A stretch of 64,000 nt of DNA, from contig JBBPSI010000057.1 of NCBI GenBank assembly GCA_038093515.1, positions 62,001 to 126,000 of the forward strand. Direction: 5' to 3'. The DNA is from Butyriboletus loyo. Its lineage: Eukaryota > Basidiomycota > Agaricomycetes > Boletales > Boletaceae. Shown here piece after piece: positions 12,480 to 25,373 of this stretch (its first letter is position 1; the number at the start of each line of letters is the position of its first letter). Below the pieces are notes generated by a model. The model saw only the letters and a list, made by a program, of their open reading frames with translations. It did not search any database and was not told where the DNA came from. The position numbers and the translations under genes were made by a program.

Positions 12480-13668
12480 GTCGCCGGTATTGACGATCTC
12501 TGCTCTCAGGTCGGCAAGTACGCACACACTAGCACGGAATCTTACATGACCTCGGTGAGTAATCGAGATCAAATTCCACAAGTATCTCTAATTGTGTTTC
12601 CCGAAGGCGTGAGTGCAACACGAGATCAGCCGGACTTTCTTTCAGTCATGCGAACCTCAAACACACCAAAATGAAACACCAAGCCCCTACTGTTTGCCAC
12701 TCACATGGACGTCGTCTCGGTCAATCCGGTGACGTACGACGACTTGATCAACCATCCGTATTCCAGCCATCGTGACAGACAGGGGAATCTGTGACGATAA
12801 ATCAGGTGTCATCGGAAGTTTGTGAGTTTAGCTACGAGTCTGTTTGCTTTCGACAACTTGATGGTGACTTTTTAAGAACTGCTATCGAAACACTACTGGG
12901 GTGGGGATCCGTACCGTCCCACACGATTTTATTTGCCTTTGGTACTGATAGGGAACGTGGGGGCCAGAGAGTGCGTCATGTTCTCCTCAAGGTTTTTTCT
13001 TGCTGAAGGCGTTGTAGGCGCGGGTGCGATCGCGTGATATCTTCACGAAACCTATGGCCCTGATTCATTGTCAACGTAGGAGACATGTTCTAAAATCTTC
13101 TAGTTAAGTGCCTGACCACGCACTCCACACATGGACATCAGGATAGTACGATGACCTGAATGTGACAGTACTTGCCACGCCGTCGGTTGCCTTGTATTCA
13201 TAGATATTAGAGAAACAATACAATACTCTTGCTGACCTATCACCGAACCAGAGACTCATCCACACGAAATTTCAGGAACAAATAGACTACCAAGGTTTAG
13301 AACGCCACGCAAAATACGATTCAGGCTTCCCAGCATCATCGAGAAAACCTGTGCGGTAGTCACAGACCAGTATTGCGGGTGTCTGAAGATCGTCTCATTG
13401 ACTTTGATCACATGTTATGCGTCTTGTCAGGAGCAACTTAGGTAACGCGTTGCTGATCACAGTTCACTCTAATGCGTCGTTGTACCGATGTTACGTTCCC
13501 TGTTGCTGCAAAACACAACATGATTCTTGAGGCTGATGGAAAGACAGTGGGATCGCAAGGCCTTTCGTGGGGAACTATACGCTTCTACGATGCTTTTAAC
13601 AGTTCTCTTGTGCCAGCCCCAGTAACGCCTACGACGGGAAGTAGTCCTTACGAGGGGCAATCTGATTG
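12480..13668 (+). pseudogene. Decayed carboxypeptidase S (M20 peptidase)
   Basis: Relic of a vacuolar/secreted zinc carboxypeptidase of the Cps1 type (peptidase family M20). Recognisable pieces occur in the right order but different frames: KPLLFATHMDVVSVNP near 12680-12730 (family: KPLLFAAHQDVVPVNP, with a metal-binding His), GDDKSGVIGS at 12787-12820 (the metal-bridging Asp segment), AIETLLGWG..HTILFAFGTDRERGGQ near 12870-12965 (containing the catalytic Glu region), a weak AKYDSGFPASSRKPVR near 13310-13360, and a C-terminal DAFNSSLVPAPVTPT..SSPY near 13590-13655. The frames are broken by stops and shifts and the central dimerisation domain is almost unreadable, so no protein can be made. 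No intact parent copy lies in the window. Confidence 0.75.
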
Positions 13669-13669
13669 A

Positions 13670-13700
13670 CGCTCCAGCTCCAGCTCCAGCTCCATCTCCG
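13670..13700. repeat. Hexanucleotide (GCTCCA)n microsatellite
   Basis: About four and a half copies of GCTCCA, the last ones imperfect, just beyond the end of the carboxypeptidase S relic. Confidence 0.7.
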
Positions 13701-14709
13701 CACGGATATGCGTCCGAGGTTCGCCGTTGTCGCACCTCCACTCTCTGCTGGCGAGTTTTATGTATCTGTACCGCAGTATGACTCTTATTCCGAAGCTGTG
13801 TCATAGGTAATACAGGGAAGCGGAAGACGTTATAGCGGAGATGAAGATGTTGAGGCATGCCCTGTAAGGAAAAAAGTGTTGTGAACCAGCTGGAAATAAA
13901 CTTTTTTTCCGTCACGAGGACTCCGAGGAGTGCCCGAGGTCCATCAACGTAAAGCAAGCGCGGACTTTACTGAAAGTTCCACGATTCGACAGCCTAATAA
14001 TTCAGTGTTTGAAGGGCCAGTAATAATCGCTGCATAACAGTGCAGCTTTAACTCACACCACCAAGACTTGCTCGGTTTGCATGGGAATTACAGGTGTCCG
14101 AGAAGAAGGGTTCTTTTCGGAACGGATTCGCTTCTTCATCGGCTTGTTCAATGGGGGGTTCTTACTAGTAGAAAGTGACTTCAAGTTCGATTTGGTGAAA
14201 TTTAGCTGGTAACGTGTGCTACTACTACTAGGAGAATATTTCTGGGTGTTGTTTGTACCCAACTCTGGCTAATGTGACATGGTTCAGTGGTAACCGAATG
14301 GTTAGAATTCTGCCCGGCGCGCTGATGGGCCGGTTTTGGTTTTGCCTTGGTTGGCTAGTGTAGCTATACTTAATCCAGCCTACTGTGCCGCAGAGTTACT
14401 TACCTTCACTAGTCTCGAACCAGACGGAACTTCTAGGAAGTACACTTTTTAGGACCCGAGCTTCCGAAAAGACGTCAAAAACAAATGGTCGGAAACCGTC
14501 GACACATACCTGGAATCAACTTCTTTACCTGTGACGCGGACAGCAGGGATAGTATCAGAGTATACTTGCTGCGAACAATGATGGCGGCGGTTTCAATGCT
14601 CCGCCAAGTCGGAGAGTCAGGGGGTTTTGTCCGAGCAAGCTGGATTAGGAATAGTGTTATCCGTCCAAGTATTATAAACTAAGGTAAACCAAAACTGCGC
14701 GGAATACAG

Positions 14710-14741
14710 GCGAAAGCGGTCTAACGTTTTGGACCCAGCTG
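14710..14741 (+). repeat. Dispersed motif copy A
   Basis: One of three copies of a roughly 32-base sequence built as GCGAAAGCGnTCTAACGTTT followed by a GGAnCCAGCTG-like block. The other copies are at 37642 and 52529. Copies A and B are also both preceded by AGGTAAACCA. It is probably the end of a worn transposable element; no element body was recognised. Confidence 0.5.
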
Positions 14742-15292
14742 TAATATTACGAACGGTAAGTTGAGTCTCTCGGAGACCACACGATCCGGCCTGCATGACA
14801 TATCTTGATGATCATGATCGAGAGGCTGTACACCTTTTCAGGCGTATGATTGGACCGCAGAGTGCCGGCGTCCTCGATGTGCCTCCCTGTGGTGTTGGCG
14901 TGCTTCTATTCGCTCAGATAATCGATATGTGACCATCGATCTTCGAGGCCAACACGATGCACCACTTCGTGTGTCTTCGTATCTGCAAAGCAGAAAGAAA
15001 CTGGACCAGGGACTGAGTCAATTGTGGTAGATATGCGCGCATAAACATCAATTGGAGGAAAGACGAGGTGTAACACTGACGTAGTGTGGTCTAGTACTGG
15101 CAAAGTTACGTAACCCCAGACTCTACCTTTTGGGGAACGGGTAAAGAGGAAAATAACACTGACCCCCATCATAAGTACCTAAGTATCTCCAATTCATCGC
15201 CTTTCCCTCTTACCATCACCATCCTCCTCTCCCGTTCCTGGCAGTCGTCGCTGCCCTCCATAGACGAAAGAGCTCCACTTTGTTCGTGAAGC

Positions 15293-18200
15293 ATGTCGGC
15301 CTATGATCACTCAAAGGTTGCGCATTTCATTGGTATGTACGCCGGCGGCGGCAGAGGGACACGTCATAGGCCTGATACGCTTCTTGGATAGGCGGAAATT
15401 CGCTGGACAAGGCACCAGCTGGCCGCGTTAAAGACTTTGTTCAGGCCCATGGGGGTCACACAATCATCACAAAGGTAGGCACCGCGCATACGTTCACCTC
15501 TTGGTCGATCGATGAGGTCGTCGAGGGAGTGGCACTCTTTCTTCAACACTGTACCCAGAGCTGATGTTTCTTCATCCACCCTCAGGTCCTTATTGCAAAT
15601 AACGGTATTTTCTACCTCATCGCTCATGACACGCATATATTCAAGTCTCTCCAAAGGTATTGCTGCCGTGAAGGAAATCCGCTCCATCCGTCAATGGAGT
15701 TACGAAACTTTTGGAACAGACAGGGCTATCGAGTTCACCGTCATGGCCACACCCGAGGATCTCAAAGTCAATGCCGAGTATATCCGCATGGCAGATCAAT
15801 ACATCGAGGTTCCAGGCGGTTCCAATAACAACAACTATGCCAACGTGGATCTCATTGTTGACGTGGCCGAACGTGCTGGAGTGCACGCTGTCTGGGCAGG
15901 CTGGGGTCACGCATCTGAAAACCCCAGACTGCCCGAGAGTCTTAGTGCCTGCAAGAACCGGATCGTGTTTATTGGTCCCCCCGGAAGTGCTATGAGAAGC
16001 TTGGGTGACAAGATCTCGAGTACTATTGTTGCGCAGAGCGCCGAGGTGCCTACCATGGCATGGTCTGGCTCAGGGATCACGGACACCGTGTTATCGGAAC
16101 AAGGCTTCGTGACTGTTCCTGATGATGTATATCAAGCTGCCTGTGTGGCTAGCGTAGAGGAAGGATTAGCCAAGGCTAAGGAAATTGGTTGGCCAGTCAT
16201 GATCAAGGCCAGTGAAGGTGGAGGTGGAAAGGGTATTCGGAAGGTCGAGCATCACGACGCATTCAAGAACGCATATCATGCGGTCGCTGGAGAGATCCCA
16301 GGTAAGGACGTGCACCAGATATACCCCGCGTATATTCATTCCGTTGCAGGATCACCTATTTTTATTATGAAACTCGCTGGCCAGGCACGTCACTTGGAGG
16401 TTCAACTTCTTGCTGATCAGTATGGGAATGCAATTTCTTTGTTCGGACGTGATTGTTCCGTTCAGCGTCGTCATCAGAAGATCATTGAAGAAGCTCCTGT
16501 GACGATCGCTAAAGAAGATATCTTTGAGCAGATGGAGCGCGCCGCTGTGCGTCTCGCCAAACTCGTAGGGTATGTTAGTGCTGGGACCGTTGAATGTATG
16601 CTCTCGCTCTTGTCACATTTCGGAGATCCGTTGACCAGGTGTTTCCACAAGATCTCTACAGTCACTCCGAGGACGTGTTCTACTTCCTTGAACTCAACCC
16701 CCGTCTGCAAGTCGAGCACCCAACTACCGAGATGGTCACGGGCGTCAACCTCCCTGCTGCTCAGTTACAGATTGCCATGGGTATTCCTCTGCATTGTATT
16801 CGGCATATTCGCACGTTGTACGGTGTTGCTCCCAACGCTTCATCCGAGATTGATTTCGAGATGGTAAAGCCTGGGTCTAACCAGCTTCAGCGTAAACCTC
16901 GCCCCAAGGGACACGTTGTTGCAGTTCGTATCACCGCCGAGAACCCGGACGCTGGCTTCAAGCCGTCATCAGGTTCACTTCAAGAGCTCAATTTCCGCTC
17001 CAGTACGAACGTTTGGGGTTACTTTTCCGTCAGCTCCGCAGGTGGTCTCCACGAATTCGCTGATTCTCAGTTCGGTCACATCTTCGCATACGGTGAAGAC
17101 CGCAACGAGAGCAGGAAGAACATAATCGTCGCATTAAAGGAGTTGAGCATCCGTGGTGATTTCAGAACGACCGTCGAATACCTCATCAAACTTCTCGAGC
17201 TTGAAGCTTTCGTCGACAATACTTTCACTACCGGCTGGCTGGATTCCCTGATCAGTAACAATCTAACGGCAGAGCGCCCAGATGCTACCCTCGCTGTTGT
17301 CTGCGGTGCCGTCACCAAGGCTCACCTCGCGACAGAGGCGTGCCTTAGCGAGTACAGGCGTATTCTGGACAAAGGCCAGGTTCCCGCTCGTGACCTGTTG
17401 AAGACCGTGTTCGGCGTTGACTTCATTTATGAGAACACCAAGTACAACTTTACATGTACCCGTTCGTCCAAGCACACATGGACGCTTTTCCTGAACGGTG
17501 GACGGACAATGGTCGGGGTGCGCCCTCTCGCTGACGGTGGTCTCCTCATCCTCCTTGATGGTCGCAGTCATTCGGTGTACTGGCGAGAAGAGGTCGGAGC
17601 CCTGCGACTTATGGTTGACGCCAAAACGTGCTTGGTCGAGCAAGAAAATGACCCAACACAACTCAGGAGTCCAAGTCCTGGCAAACTCATCCGATTCTTG
17701 GTTGACAGCGGCGACCACATCAATGCTGGTGAACAATATGCAGAAATTGAGGTGAGCATGATTCCCCGGGGCAAGCGGTCTTGTTGTTTATCTCGCTCAG
17801 GTCATGAAAATGTACATGCCGCTTGTCGCGGCTGAAGATGGCGTCGTCCAATTTGTTAAGCAGCCCGGTGTCAGTCTTGAACCAGGCGATATCCTTGGTA
17901 TATTGACACTTGATGACCCCGCTCGAGTCAAACACGCCAAGCCATTCGACGGTCTCCTCCCATCAATGGGTCCCCCTGGGGTTGTCGGGAACCGGCCATA
18001 CCAACGTTTCGTGCGTTGCATGGGGACGCTCAATGATATCCTTGAGGGTTACGATAACCAAGCCATCATGGCCTCGACTTTCAAGGATCTCATCGAAGTC
18101 CTTCATGACCCTGAACTACCCTACTCAGAAGTCAGCTCTATCTTGTCCACCCTGTCTGGCCGCATACCATCAAAACTCGAAGAAGGCATTCGGTCAGCTA

Positions 18201-21200
18201 TCGACAGTGCCAAGTCCAGGGGTGACGCACACGAGTTCCCCGCCGTCCGTATCAAGAAAGTTCTTGAACACTACGTTCAGGACTCTATTCTTCCTCAGGA
18301 TCGGCCAACGTTCCTGACACAACTTGCTCCATTATTCGATGTCCTCGAGAAATTTATGGGCGGCCTGAAGGGCCACGAAGTGCATACCATCGCCAGCCTT
18401 CTTTCCGCTTACGATTTGACGGAGAAGCTGTTTGGAGGAAGCATTGAAGCTCGAGTTTTGAGCCTGAGAGAACAGAACAAGGATGACCTTGACAAGGTGG
18501 TTGCTCTCGTGCTCAGCCACACCAAAGCTCAGAGCAAGTCAAAACTTGTGCTCTCAATACTAGACTACATCAAATCCAGTGGACTTCCCGTCTCCGGTAC
18601 GGAGAGCCCGCTTTACAAGGTTCTCAGTGATCTTGCTGAGCTCGAGTCAAAGTTTGTCCACACTTTGTCTTATCCCTTACATGATTAAGAAGTATTTCAG
18701 GTCGGCAACTCCCGTCTCCCTAAAAGCTCGTGAAGTGCTTATACTCGGGCAGATGCCTTCATATGAGGAACGTCTAGTCCAGATGGAAGCGATCCTCAAA
18801 GCGTCCGTGACTTCCAGTGTATACGGTGAACAGGGTACGACGAATAGGTACGAAGTCCTTTGTCTTGGTCTCCACCTTAATAATTCTCTATAGAACCCCT
18901 TCCGCTGAAATCCTGCGCGAGCTCAGCGATTCGCGCTACACTGTTTATGACGTTATTCCAGCGTTCTTCTCACATGCAGACCCTGTTGTCACTCTCGGTC
19001 AGTTTGTTTTATTCATTGATCATCCTGATCTGACGTTCGTTTCGCAGCTGCATTTGAGGTTTATGTCCGCCGCGCCTACCGCGCCTACTCGTTGCTGTCG
19101 ATTGATTATGAGGAAGGTGATGGCCCCGACGATGGCGAGCTCCCGGGTGCCCTCATCTGGCGATTCAACCTTGGACGTTCGCATTCACCCCCCGCTACCC
19201 CTCGCATCACTTCTCCGTAAGTACAGCATGCATTCTTGACCAAAAGGTATTTAATCCTAGCCAAAGTGACCCGAGACGTCAAGGATCCGTCAGCGACCTA
19301 TCCTATTTGATCAGCCGCAACCAATCGCAGCCCATTCGTACTGGTGTCATCGCCTCATTCTCTAACTTGGCTGCTCTTGAGAAAGGTTTCGAGAAAGTTG
19401 CTGCTCTCCTTCCCGTGTTCGATCCCGATGAGTTCTGCCAACGTCATGGCAGTACGGAGCCGCCAAATGTCTTGATCCTGGCTCTTCGCATCTTTGACAA
19501 AGCGGATGTCGTGTCTGAAGAGGCATGGGCAGAGCATGCCCTCAAATTCGTCAGCGAGCATAACGCAACACTCACCAAACGTGGTGTCCGCCGTGTATCA
19601 ATCCTCATCTGCAACCGTGGACAATACCCGATGTACTTCACTTTAAGGGGTACTGACGGTAACTGGATCGAAGAACAGGCTATCCGTAACATCGAGCCTG
19701 CATTAGCATTCCAACTCGAACTCAGTCGTCTCTCCAACTACAAGCTCAGGCCAGTCTTCGTCGAGACCAAGCAGATTCACATGTACCATGCCGTTGCCAG
19801 AGAGAACCAGCTCGACAATCGATTCTTCGTCCGTGCTTTGGTTCGTCCTGGCCGTTTGCGTGGCTCTATGAGCACGAAACAGTACCTCATCTCCGAGACG
19901 GACCGACTCGTGACCAGCGTCTTGGATGCGCTAGAGGTCGTCAGCGCGCAGTACCGCAATGCCGATGTCAACCATATTTTCCTGAATTTCGTCTACAATC
20001 TTCAGGTTTCCTATGAAGACGTGCTCGAGGCTATCTCGGGCTTCATCGAGCGCCACGGCAAGCGACTCTGGCGTTTGCACGTCACCGGCTCAGAGATTCG
20101 TATTGCTCTCGAAGACCAAGAAGGCAATGTTACCCCCATCCGATGCATCATCGAGAATGTATCCGGATTTGTCGTCAACTTCCACGGGTACCAAGAAATT
20201 ACCACCGACAAAAGTACAACGATCCTAAAGTCCATTGGAGAGAAGGGACCACTTCACCTCCAGCCAGTCAACCAGGCATACCCAACCAAGGAGTCCTTAC
20301 AGCCCAAACGCTATCAAGCTCACCTTATTGGTACCACTTACGCCTATGACTTCCCCGAGCTGTTTTCAAAAGCTCTCTGCAATGTCTGGATCAAGGCCCG
20401 GACTTTCGACTCGTCGCTTATCCTCCCAAAGAAGTTACTCGAAGCGAAGGAGCTCGTGCTCGACGAGCATGATCAACTCACGGAAGTGGATCGTGCCCCA
20501 GGTAACAACACGTTCGGAATGGTTGCCTGGGTATTCACACTTAAAACGCCTGAATTCCCTGATGGTCGCAAGGTTATCGTCGTCGCAAACGACATTACCT
20601 ACAAGATTGGTTCTTTCGGCCCCGTCGAGGATCAGTTCTTCTACCTTGTCACGAAGTATGCACGAGCCCAAGGTCTTCCCCGCATTTACCTTTCCGCCAA
20701 CTCCGGTGCTCGTATCGGTTTAGGAGAGGAGGTCATGAACCTCTTCTCATGCGCTTGGAACGATGAAGCTCACCCAGAGAAAGGCTTCGAATACCTCTAC
20801 TTGAACCGAGAGAATTACCTTAAAATGCAAGAAAAGGCCGCTGCTGCCATTCGTACCACGGAGATCGAAGTGGATGGGGAGGTTCGCTACAAGATCACAG
20901 ACATCATTGGGCTTCAAGACGGCCTCGGTGTCGAGTCATTGAAGGGATCTGGTCTTATTGCAGGAGAAACATCACGTGCCTACGACGATATTTTCACCAT
21001 TACCTTGGTGACTGCTCGCTCTGTCGGCATTGGTGCATACCTTGTCCGCTTAGGTGAACGCGCTGTCCAAGTCGAGGGACAACCCATCATCCTGACTGGG
21101 GCACCTGCACTCAACAAGGTACTTGGGCGCGAAGTCTATACCTCCAACCTCCAACTTGGCGGCACTCAAATCATGCACAAGAATGGTGTCTCACACCTGA

Positions 21201-22653
21201 CCGCAGCCAGCGACTTAGAAGGAGTTACCCACATCCTGCAGTGGTTGTCATACATCCCCGAAACGAAAGGAGATGCACTGCCCATCCGCGAAATACCAGA
21301 TACATGGGATCGCGAGATTGCTTATGTCCCACCCAAGACTCCTTATGATCCACGCTGGCTCATCGAGGGCAAGGTTGATGAACAGACGTCTATGTGGCTG
21401 CCAGGCTTCTTCGACAATGGGTCTTTCCAAGAAACGCTATCCGGATGGGCCCAGACTGTCGTCGTTGGTCGTGCGCGATTGGGTGGCATTCCTATGGGCG
21501 TCATCGCTGTCGAGACTCGTACCATTGAACGTGTTGTTCCTGCGGACCCCGCTAATCCCGCATCATTCGAACAGAAGGTCATGGAAGCTGGGCAGGTTTG
21601 GTACCCTAACTCGGCGTACAAGACTGCGCAGGCTATCTTCGACCTCAACCGCGAAGGCCTCCCGCTCATCATCTTCGCCAATTGGCGTGGTTTCTCCGGT
21701 GGTCAGCAGGACATGTACGACGAAATTTTGAAACAAGGCTCGAAGATCGTCGATGGCTTGTCCAGTTATAAGCAGCCCGTCTTCGTCTACATTGTACCAA
21801 ACGGCGAACTTCGTGGCGGTGCTTGGGTCGTACTCGACCCCTCGATCAACTCCTCCAAGATGGAGATGTACGCTGATGTTGATGCTCGTGCTGGTGTGTT
21901 GGAACCTGAGGGTGTCGTTGAGATCAAGATGCGTCGAGACAAGATCCTTTCACTCATGGAGCGCCTTGACCCTACATACGCATCCCTGAAGGCTGCCAGC
22001 AAGGACCCCAGCAAATCCGACGAGGAGAAGGCTGCGGCCTCGAAAGCGTTGGCCGACAGGGAGACCTTCTTACAACCTACTTACAAGCAAATCGCGTTGC
22101 TGTATGCCGATCTTCACGAGTGGGTGTCTACTCATTTCGTTTGTAGAGTCCTTGCTCACGTGTCCTCAGTCGAACCGGTCGTATGGAAGCCAAGGGTTGT
22201 GCCAAACCTGCTGTATGGAAGGAGGCTCGTCGCTTCTTCTACTGGGCACTTCGCGCACGCCTTGCCCGCTCTGAGGCACTTGCTCAGTTGGCTGATAGTA
22301 ACCCAGAGGCCACTCCGGAGCTTCTGGCGAAACTATTGGATTCGCTCGTATCCACCGTGGACCGTTCTGACAACTGTGCCCTCGCAAACGCGTTGGAGGA
22401 GCTGGACCTGACATCTACGGTCGTCAGATTGAGGACGGACTATCTCTTGCAACGCTTCCTCGAAGTTGCTCAGCAAGACCGAAAAGTGTCCATTGATGGC
22501 CTCGTCCGACTAGTAGACTCATTGTCGCACGATGAGCGACAGGCATTACAGTCTGCATTGCAGAACACGCGCTCCCCTGGTTCGTTGGGTTTCTTTGGCA
22601 TTCCTGACTTCATCGCTGAGTGCACGACAGGACCCCCCTCGTATTCCAATTAA
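15293..22653 (+). CDS. ACC1: Acetyl-CoA carboxylase, multifunctional
   Basis: Cytosolic biotin enzyme that makes malonyl-CoA from acetyl-CoA, bicarbonate and ATP, the committed step of fatty-acid synthesis. About 2,240 residues. Order: start [14 protein letters not shown]; biotin carboxylase with [16 protein letters not shown], the ATP-grasp loop [32 protein letters not shown] and [20 protein letters not shown]; biotinyl domain with the attachment site [10 protein letters not shown] formed across an intron near 17753-17802; the long central region; and the carboxyltransferase with [14 protein letters not shown] (near 20697), [20 protein letters not shown] and [12 protein letters not shown]. 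It ends near [10 protein letters not shown]. Introns cluster at the 5' end, around the biotin site and at 18690-19300; 19307-22125 is one long exon. Every catalytic motif looked for is intact. The intact carbonic anhydrase downstream could supply its bicarbonate. Confidence 0.97.
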
Positions 22654-23201
22654 GTTCGTAGCTATATCCCCCAGAACACCACGAACACCATGGATACCAT
22701 GTCTGTGCATGTCACCCCCATTACTCTGTCCTCTTAGTGTTGTTCTTTCCATTTCGTCCCCGCCCGCAAGCATTAATCTGTAGTATACGGTGTACTGTAT
22801 AATCGCCATACCATGCATGAATCGAGCATACCGGAACCGAGTCGGAGTCGGAATGAGCTTGAGCGACCATGCTCGTATCCACACAACCTGCTCTGCACTC
22901 TACACCACCTCTGGCGTCCGAATTATCGTGTCAAATTCAGACCTGCACTTGATTAAAGCCTTGAAGGTAGAACTCCATTCCCAGCCTGGGTGTTCGCTCC
23001 GACACTCGAGCCGGTTTGCTAAGGCCAAAAAAAAAAAGCTTTCACCTAGCTCAGCTAGCGTCATTTCACCCCCCCCAAAGCGCGTATCATTTATAGAGCG
23101 GACTAACGAGTGAAACCCTCTAACGCAGTCTAGATATGTGCGCAAAATGGATGCTTATCTCCGCAGCAATATCTTGATCGTTCGCATTCTGAATCGACAT
23201 C
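22654..23201. other. ACC1 3' region, no gene
   Basis: 3' UTR and spacer. It contains an A11 tract at 23027-23038 and a C8 tract near 23069-23078. No coding potential was recognised. Confidence 0.4.
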
Positions 23202-23472
23202 ATGTCCGATCTCGGTTCCACCTCGGATGAGAATAATCCTTCTCGGCGAATCTAAAGTGGACAGACGTTCCCTCGGTGTTTTTCTAATCCTAGGGATAAG
23301 CAAGAGCCAAAGGTGGGTTGGGTCAGGTTCCACCTCTTCGCGATTATGTTGACTCTATCCACCCCCCTCATTCTTCGATAGATTATTTAGCTCGGACGTT
23401 CGGACTCCAGAGAGTAGGAGTCAGACGCGACGACGGCGTTGCCGGGCATCGCCTGGGAACCTGCAAAGTGGA
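23202..23472 (+). pseudogene. Truncated tandem copy of carbonic anhydrase
   Basis: Starts with the same ATGTCCGATCTCG as the intact carbonic anhydrase at 24061, then shares the CAGACGTTCCCTC segment, GATAAGCAAG..CCAAGGT at the first intron donor, the stretch around GAGTCAGACGCGACGACG, and the end of exon 2 (GGAAC..GCAAAGT). About 50 bases of exon 1 are missing, an in-frame TAA lies near 23252, and everything after exon 2 is absent, including the HxxCGG zinc site. It is a direct partial duplication decayed in place about 860 bases upstream of its parent. Confidence 0.8.
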
Positions 23473-24060
23473 TCTGATCGTTTGTGCTAGATCGTCAGGA
23501 AAAGTCTGACGCTGTAGTATGATCGCAATCGAATAGTCTCAGGTCTGAACGTATTTTGCGACGTGAGCAAACCTGGGACCCCTTTCCAGTGGAGACGTAG
23601 CTTGCAATGAACAGTTGAGTTATCCGGTCGTCTTCCGGTTCCCACAAGCGCAAACGAAAGGCTGGGAGGACCCCGAGTCCGGCGACGTTGAAACGCCCAA
23701 GAAACCTCCTTACTGTAACCCGAACGTCGGAACCGCACCAGAACCGAGCATTGTTTATTTCGGTCAGGTAAGTGCTAACCCAAAAAGTATCAGACTTCCA
23801 GGCCAGGTACAACTTTTTGGCAGAGAAGTCCTCGGCGTCAAGATGACGGGGCCGAGGCTGAACTGCGCTCTATACAGACCGCGAGGGCGTCAATCGGTCC
23901 ACGAATAGCGCATATGCAGCGGTGACAACGGCTATATGCGCCTTGTCGGGCTGATCATGTAATATATTCAGTCGGAGCCCTCTCGCGCACTATAGATGCG
24001 CCCACTTTCTCTTGGTACCGCTGGTCTTATCTCATTCCTTCCCGTCCAACCATTGTGACC
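23473..24060. other. Spacer before carbonic anhydrase
   Basis: Mixed sequence with short open frames on both strands (for example 23615-23908) that match nothing I know. It probably holds the carbonic anhydrase promoter on its right side. Confidence 0.35.
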
Positions 24061-25019
24061 ATGTCCGATCTCGAATCCTCAGCGAACATAAAGGATTATA
24101 CGTCCAATGTCCTTGCAGCGAACGTGAAATGGGCAGAGAGGCTGAACCAGACGTTCCCTCAGTACTTCCCTGATCCGAAAGATAAGCAAGCACCCAAGGT
24201 AGGCTTTCGTTGGCGGCTCCGACCCTCGTGATTTCCTTGACGTCCTGTCTACCGAACAGATGCTTTGGATCGGGTGTTCGGATTCTAGGGTGCAAGAGTC
24301 AGACGCGACGACGTCACTCCCGGGTACCGTCTTCGTACACAGGAACATCGCAAAGTAATTTGTCCCGCACGAAACATGTAGCGCATTCGTTCTAACTTGC
24401 GCATGAACCTCGACAGCCAATTTCATCTCCACGACGACAATGCATTGTCGGTCCTTGCATACGCCATCAATGGACTAGGCGTGCAGCACAGTACGTGCCT
24501 TTCTTTTCGATTCACAAGATATATCTCTTCCCTTCTTTTTATTTTTATTTTTTTTTTAAACCCCTCGTTCCTCGGTATTGCCGTACAGTCGTCGTCGTTG
24601 GTCACGAGCACTGCGGTGGTGCGCTCACAGCGCTGAGAGAAGCAGGGAACCCTCCGCCCGAAGACCAGGTCGAGCGCCAACACACGCTCTACGATTCCCT
24701 GTATCATTTCGTCGAATCGTTCCGTGGTGGTCAGCCCAACGACGTTCACGACAAGGACTCCAAGGACCCGAACGACGCCATCACGCGTTGGCTCACGCCG
24801 CTCGTCGATCGCGTCAAGGAACTCGCACTCCCTCAGGAGGAAGAGGCGGCGTTGAGAGTGGTGATTGAAGAGAACGTGAAACTGCAGGTCGCGAATATAG
24901 TTCGGCTGGGCGGATGGGTGCACAGCAATGCCGTGAAGAAGCCGATCTGGGTGCATGGTTGGGTATACGACTTTTCTACGGGCTTCATCCGGGACTTGGA
25001 GATCACCGAGAAACTCTGA
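24061..25019 (+). CDS. Beta-class carbonic anhydrase
   Basis: Zinc enzyme interconverting CO2 and bicarbonate; in fungi it feeds carboxylases such as acetyl-CoA carboxylase and takes part in CO2 sensing. The start [16 protein letters not shown] is followed after the first intron by the metal motif CSDSRV (Cys and Asp), then [25 protein letters not shown], and after the third intron the second metal motif [10 protein letters not shown] (His and Cys). Three introns; about 240 residues; it ends [16 protein letters not shown] and a short tail. No transit peptide is obvious, so the cytosol is likely. All four expected zinc ligands are present. A broken partial duplicate lies just upstream. Confidence 0.95.
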
Positions 25020-25373
25020 GGTTACCCGGCGTAAAGGGCGTTCGGGGGTGTGTGAGGGTCTTCTTTCTGAACTGTGCCTTGTTGTGTCGTTTGTTCGCTC
25101 GTATTTTACGCAAAGATGTAGTACTCGTGTACGATAAGGGTGTCAGGAATGGTTTCAAAGCAGTATACTGTCCACCACGCGATCGAGAGTCAGCGAGCGG
25201 GCGATGGACGGTGCGATTCGGCATTTCGCTATAACCTCCGGTTCTTCCCGAGGCACGTAATTAGTCTCATCGAACAAGCAGGATCATGCACTTATTCAAT
25301 GTCACGACATGAAGAATGCAACATGAGATTCAACTATTACAATGAAAAAGTAACGTCGACTATAACATACACA
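25020..25373. other. Convergent 3' region
   Basis: 354 bases between the stops of carbonic anhydrase (+) and SF3B1 (-). No gene or repeat was recognised. Confidence 0.4.

Larger units (their letters stand above)
13669..15292. other. Gene-poor stretch upstream of ACC1
   Basis: No coding sequence recognised. It holds a (GCTCCA)n run at 13670-13700, a segment at 14436-14510 related in reverse orientation to 37450-37562, and one copy of a short dispersed motif at 14710-14741. The last 150 bases before the ACC1 ATG are CT-rich, as in a strong fungal promoter. Confidence 0.4.

Noticed and set aside
14278..14330. tRNA-like wording (TGGTTCAGTGGTAACC..GGTTAGAATTC)
   Set aside because: It resembles a D-loop/A-box of tRNA-Gly or Glu, but there is no matching acceptor stem, anticodon arm or GGTTCGANNCC box at the right distance.
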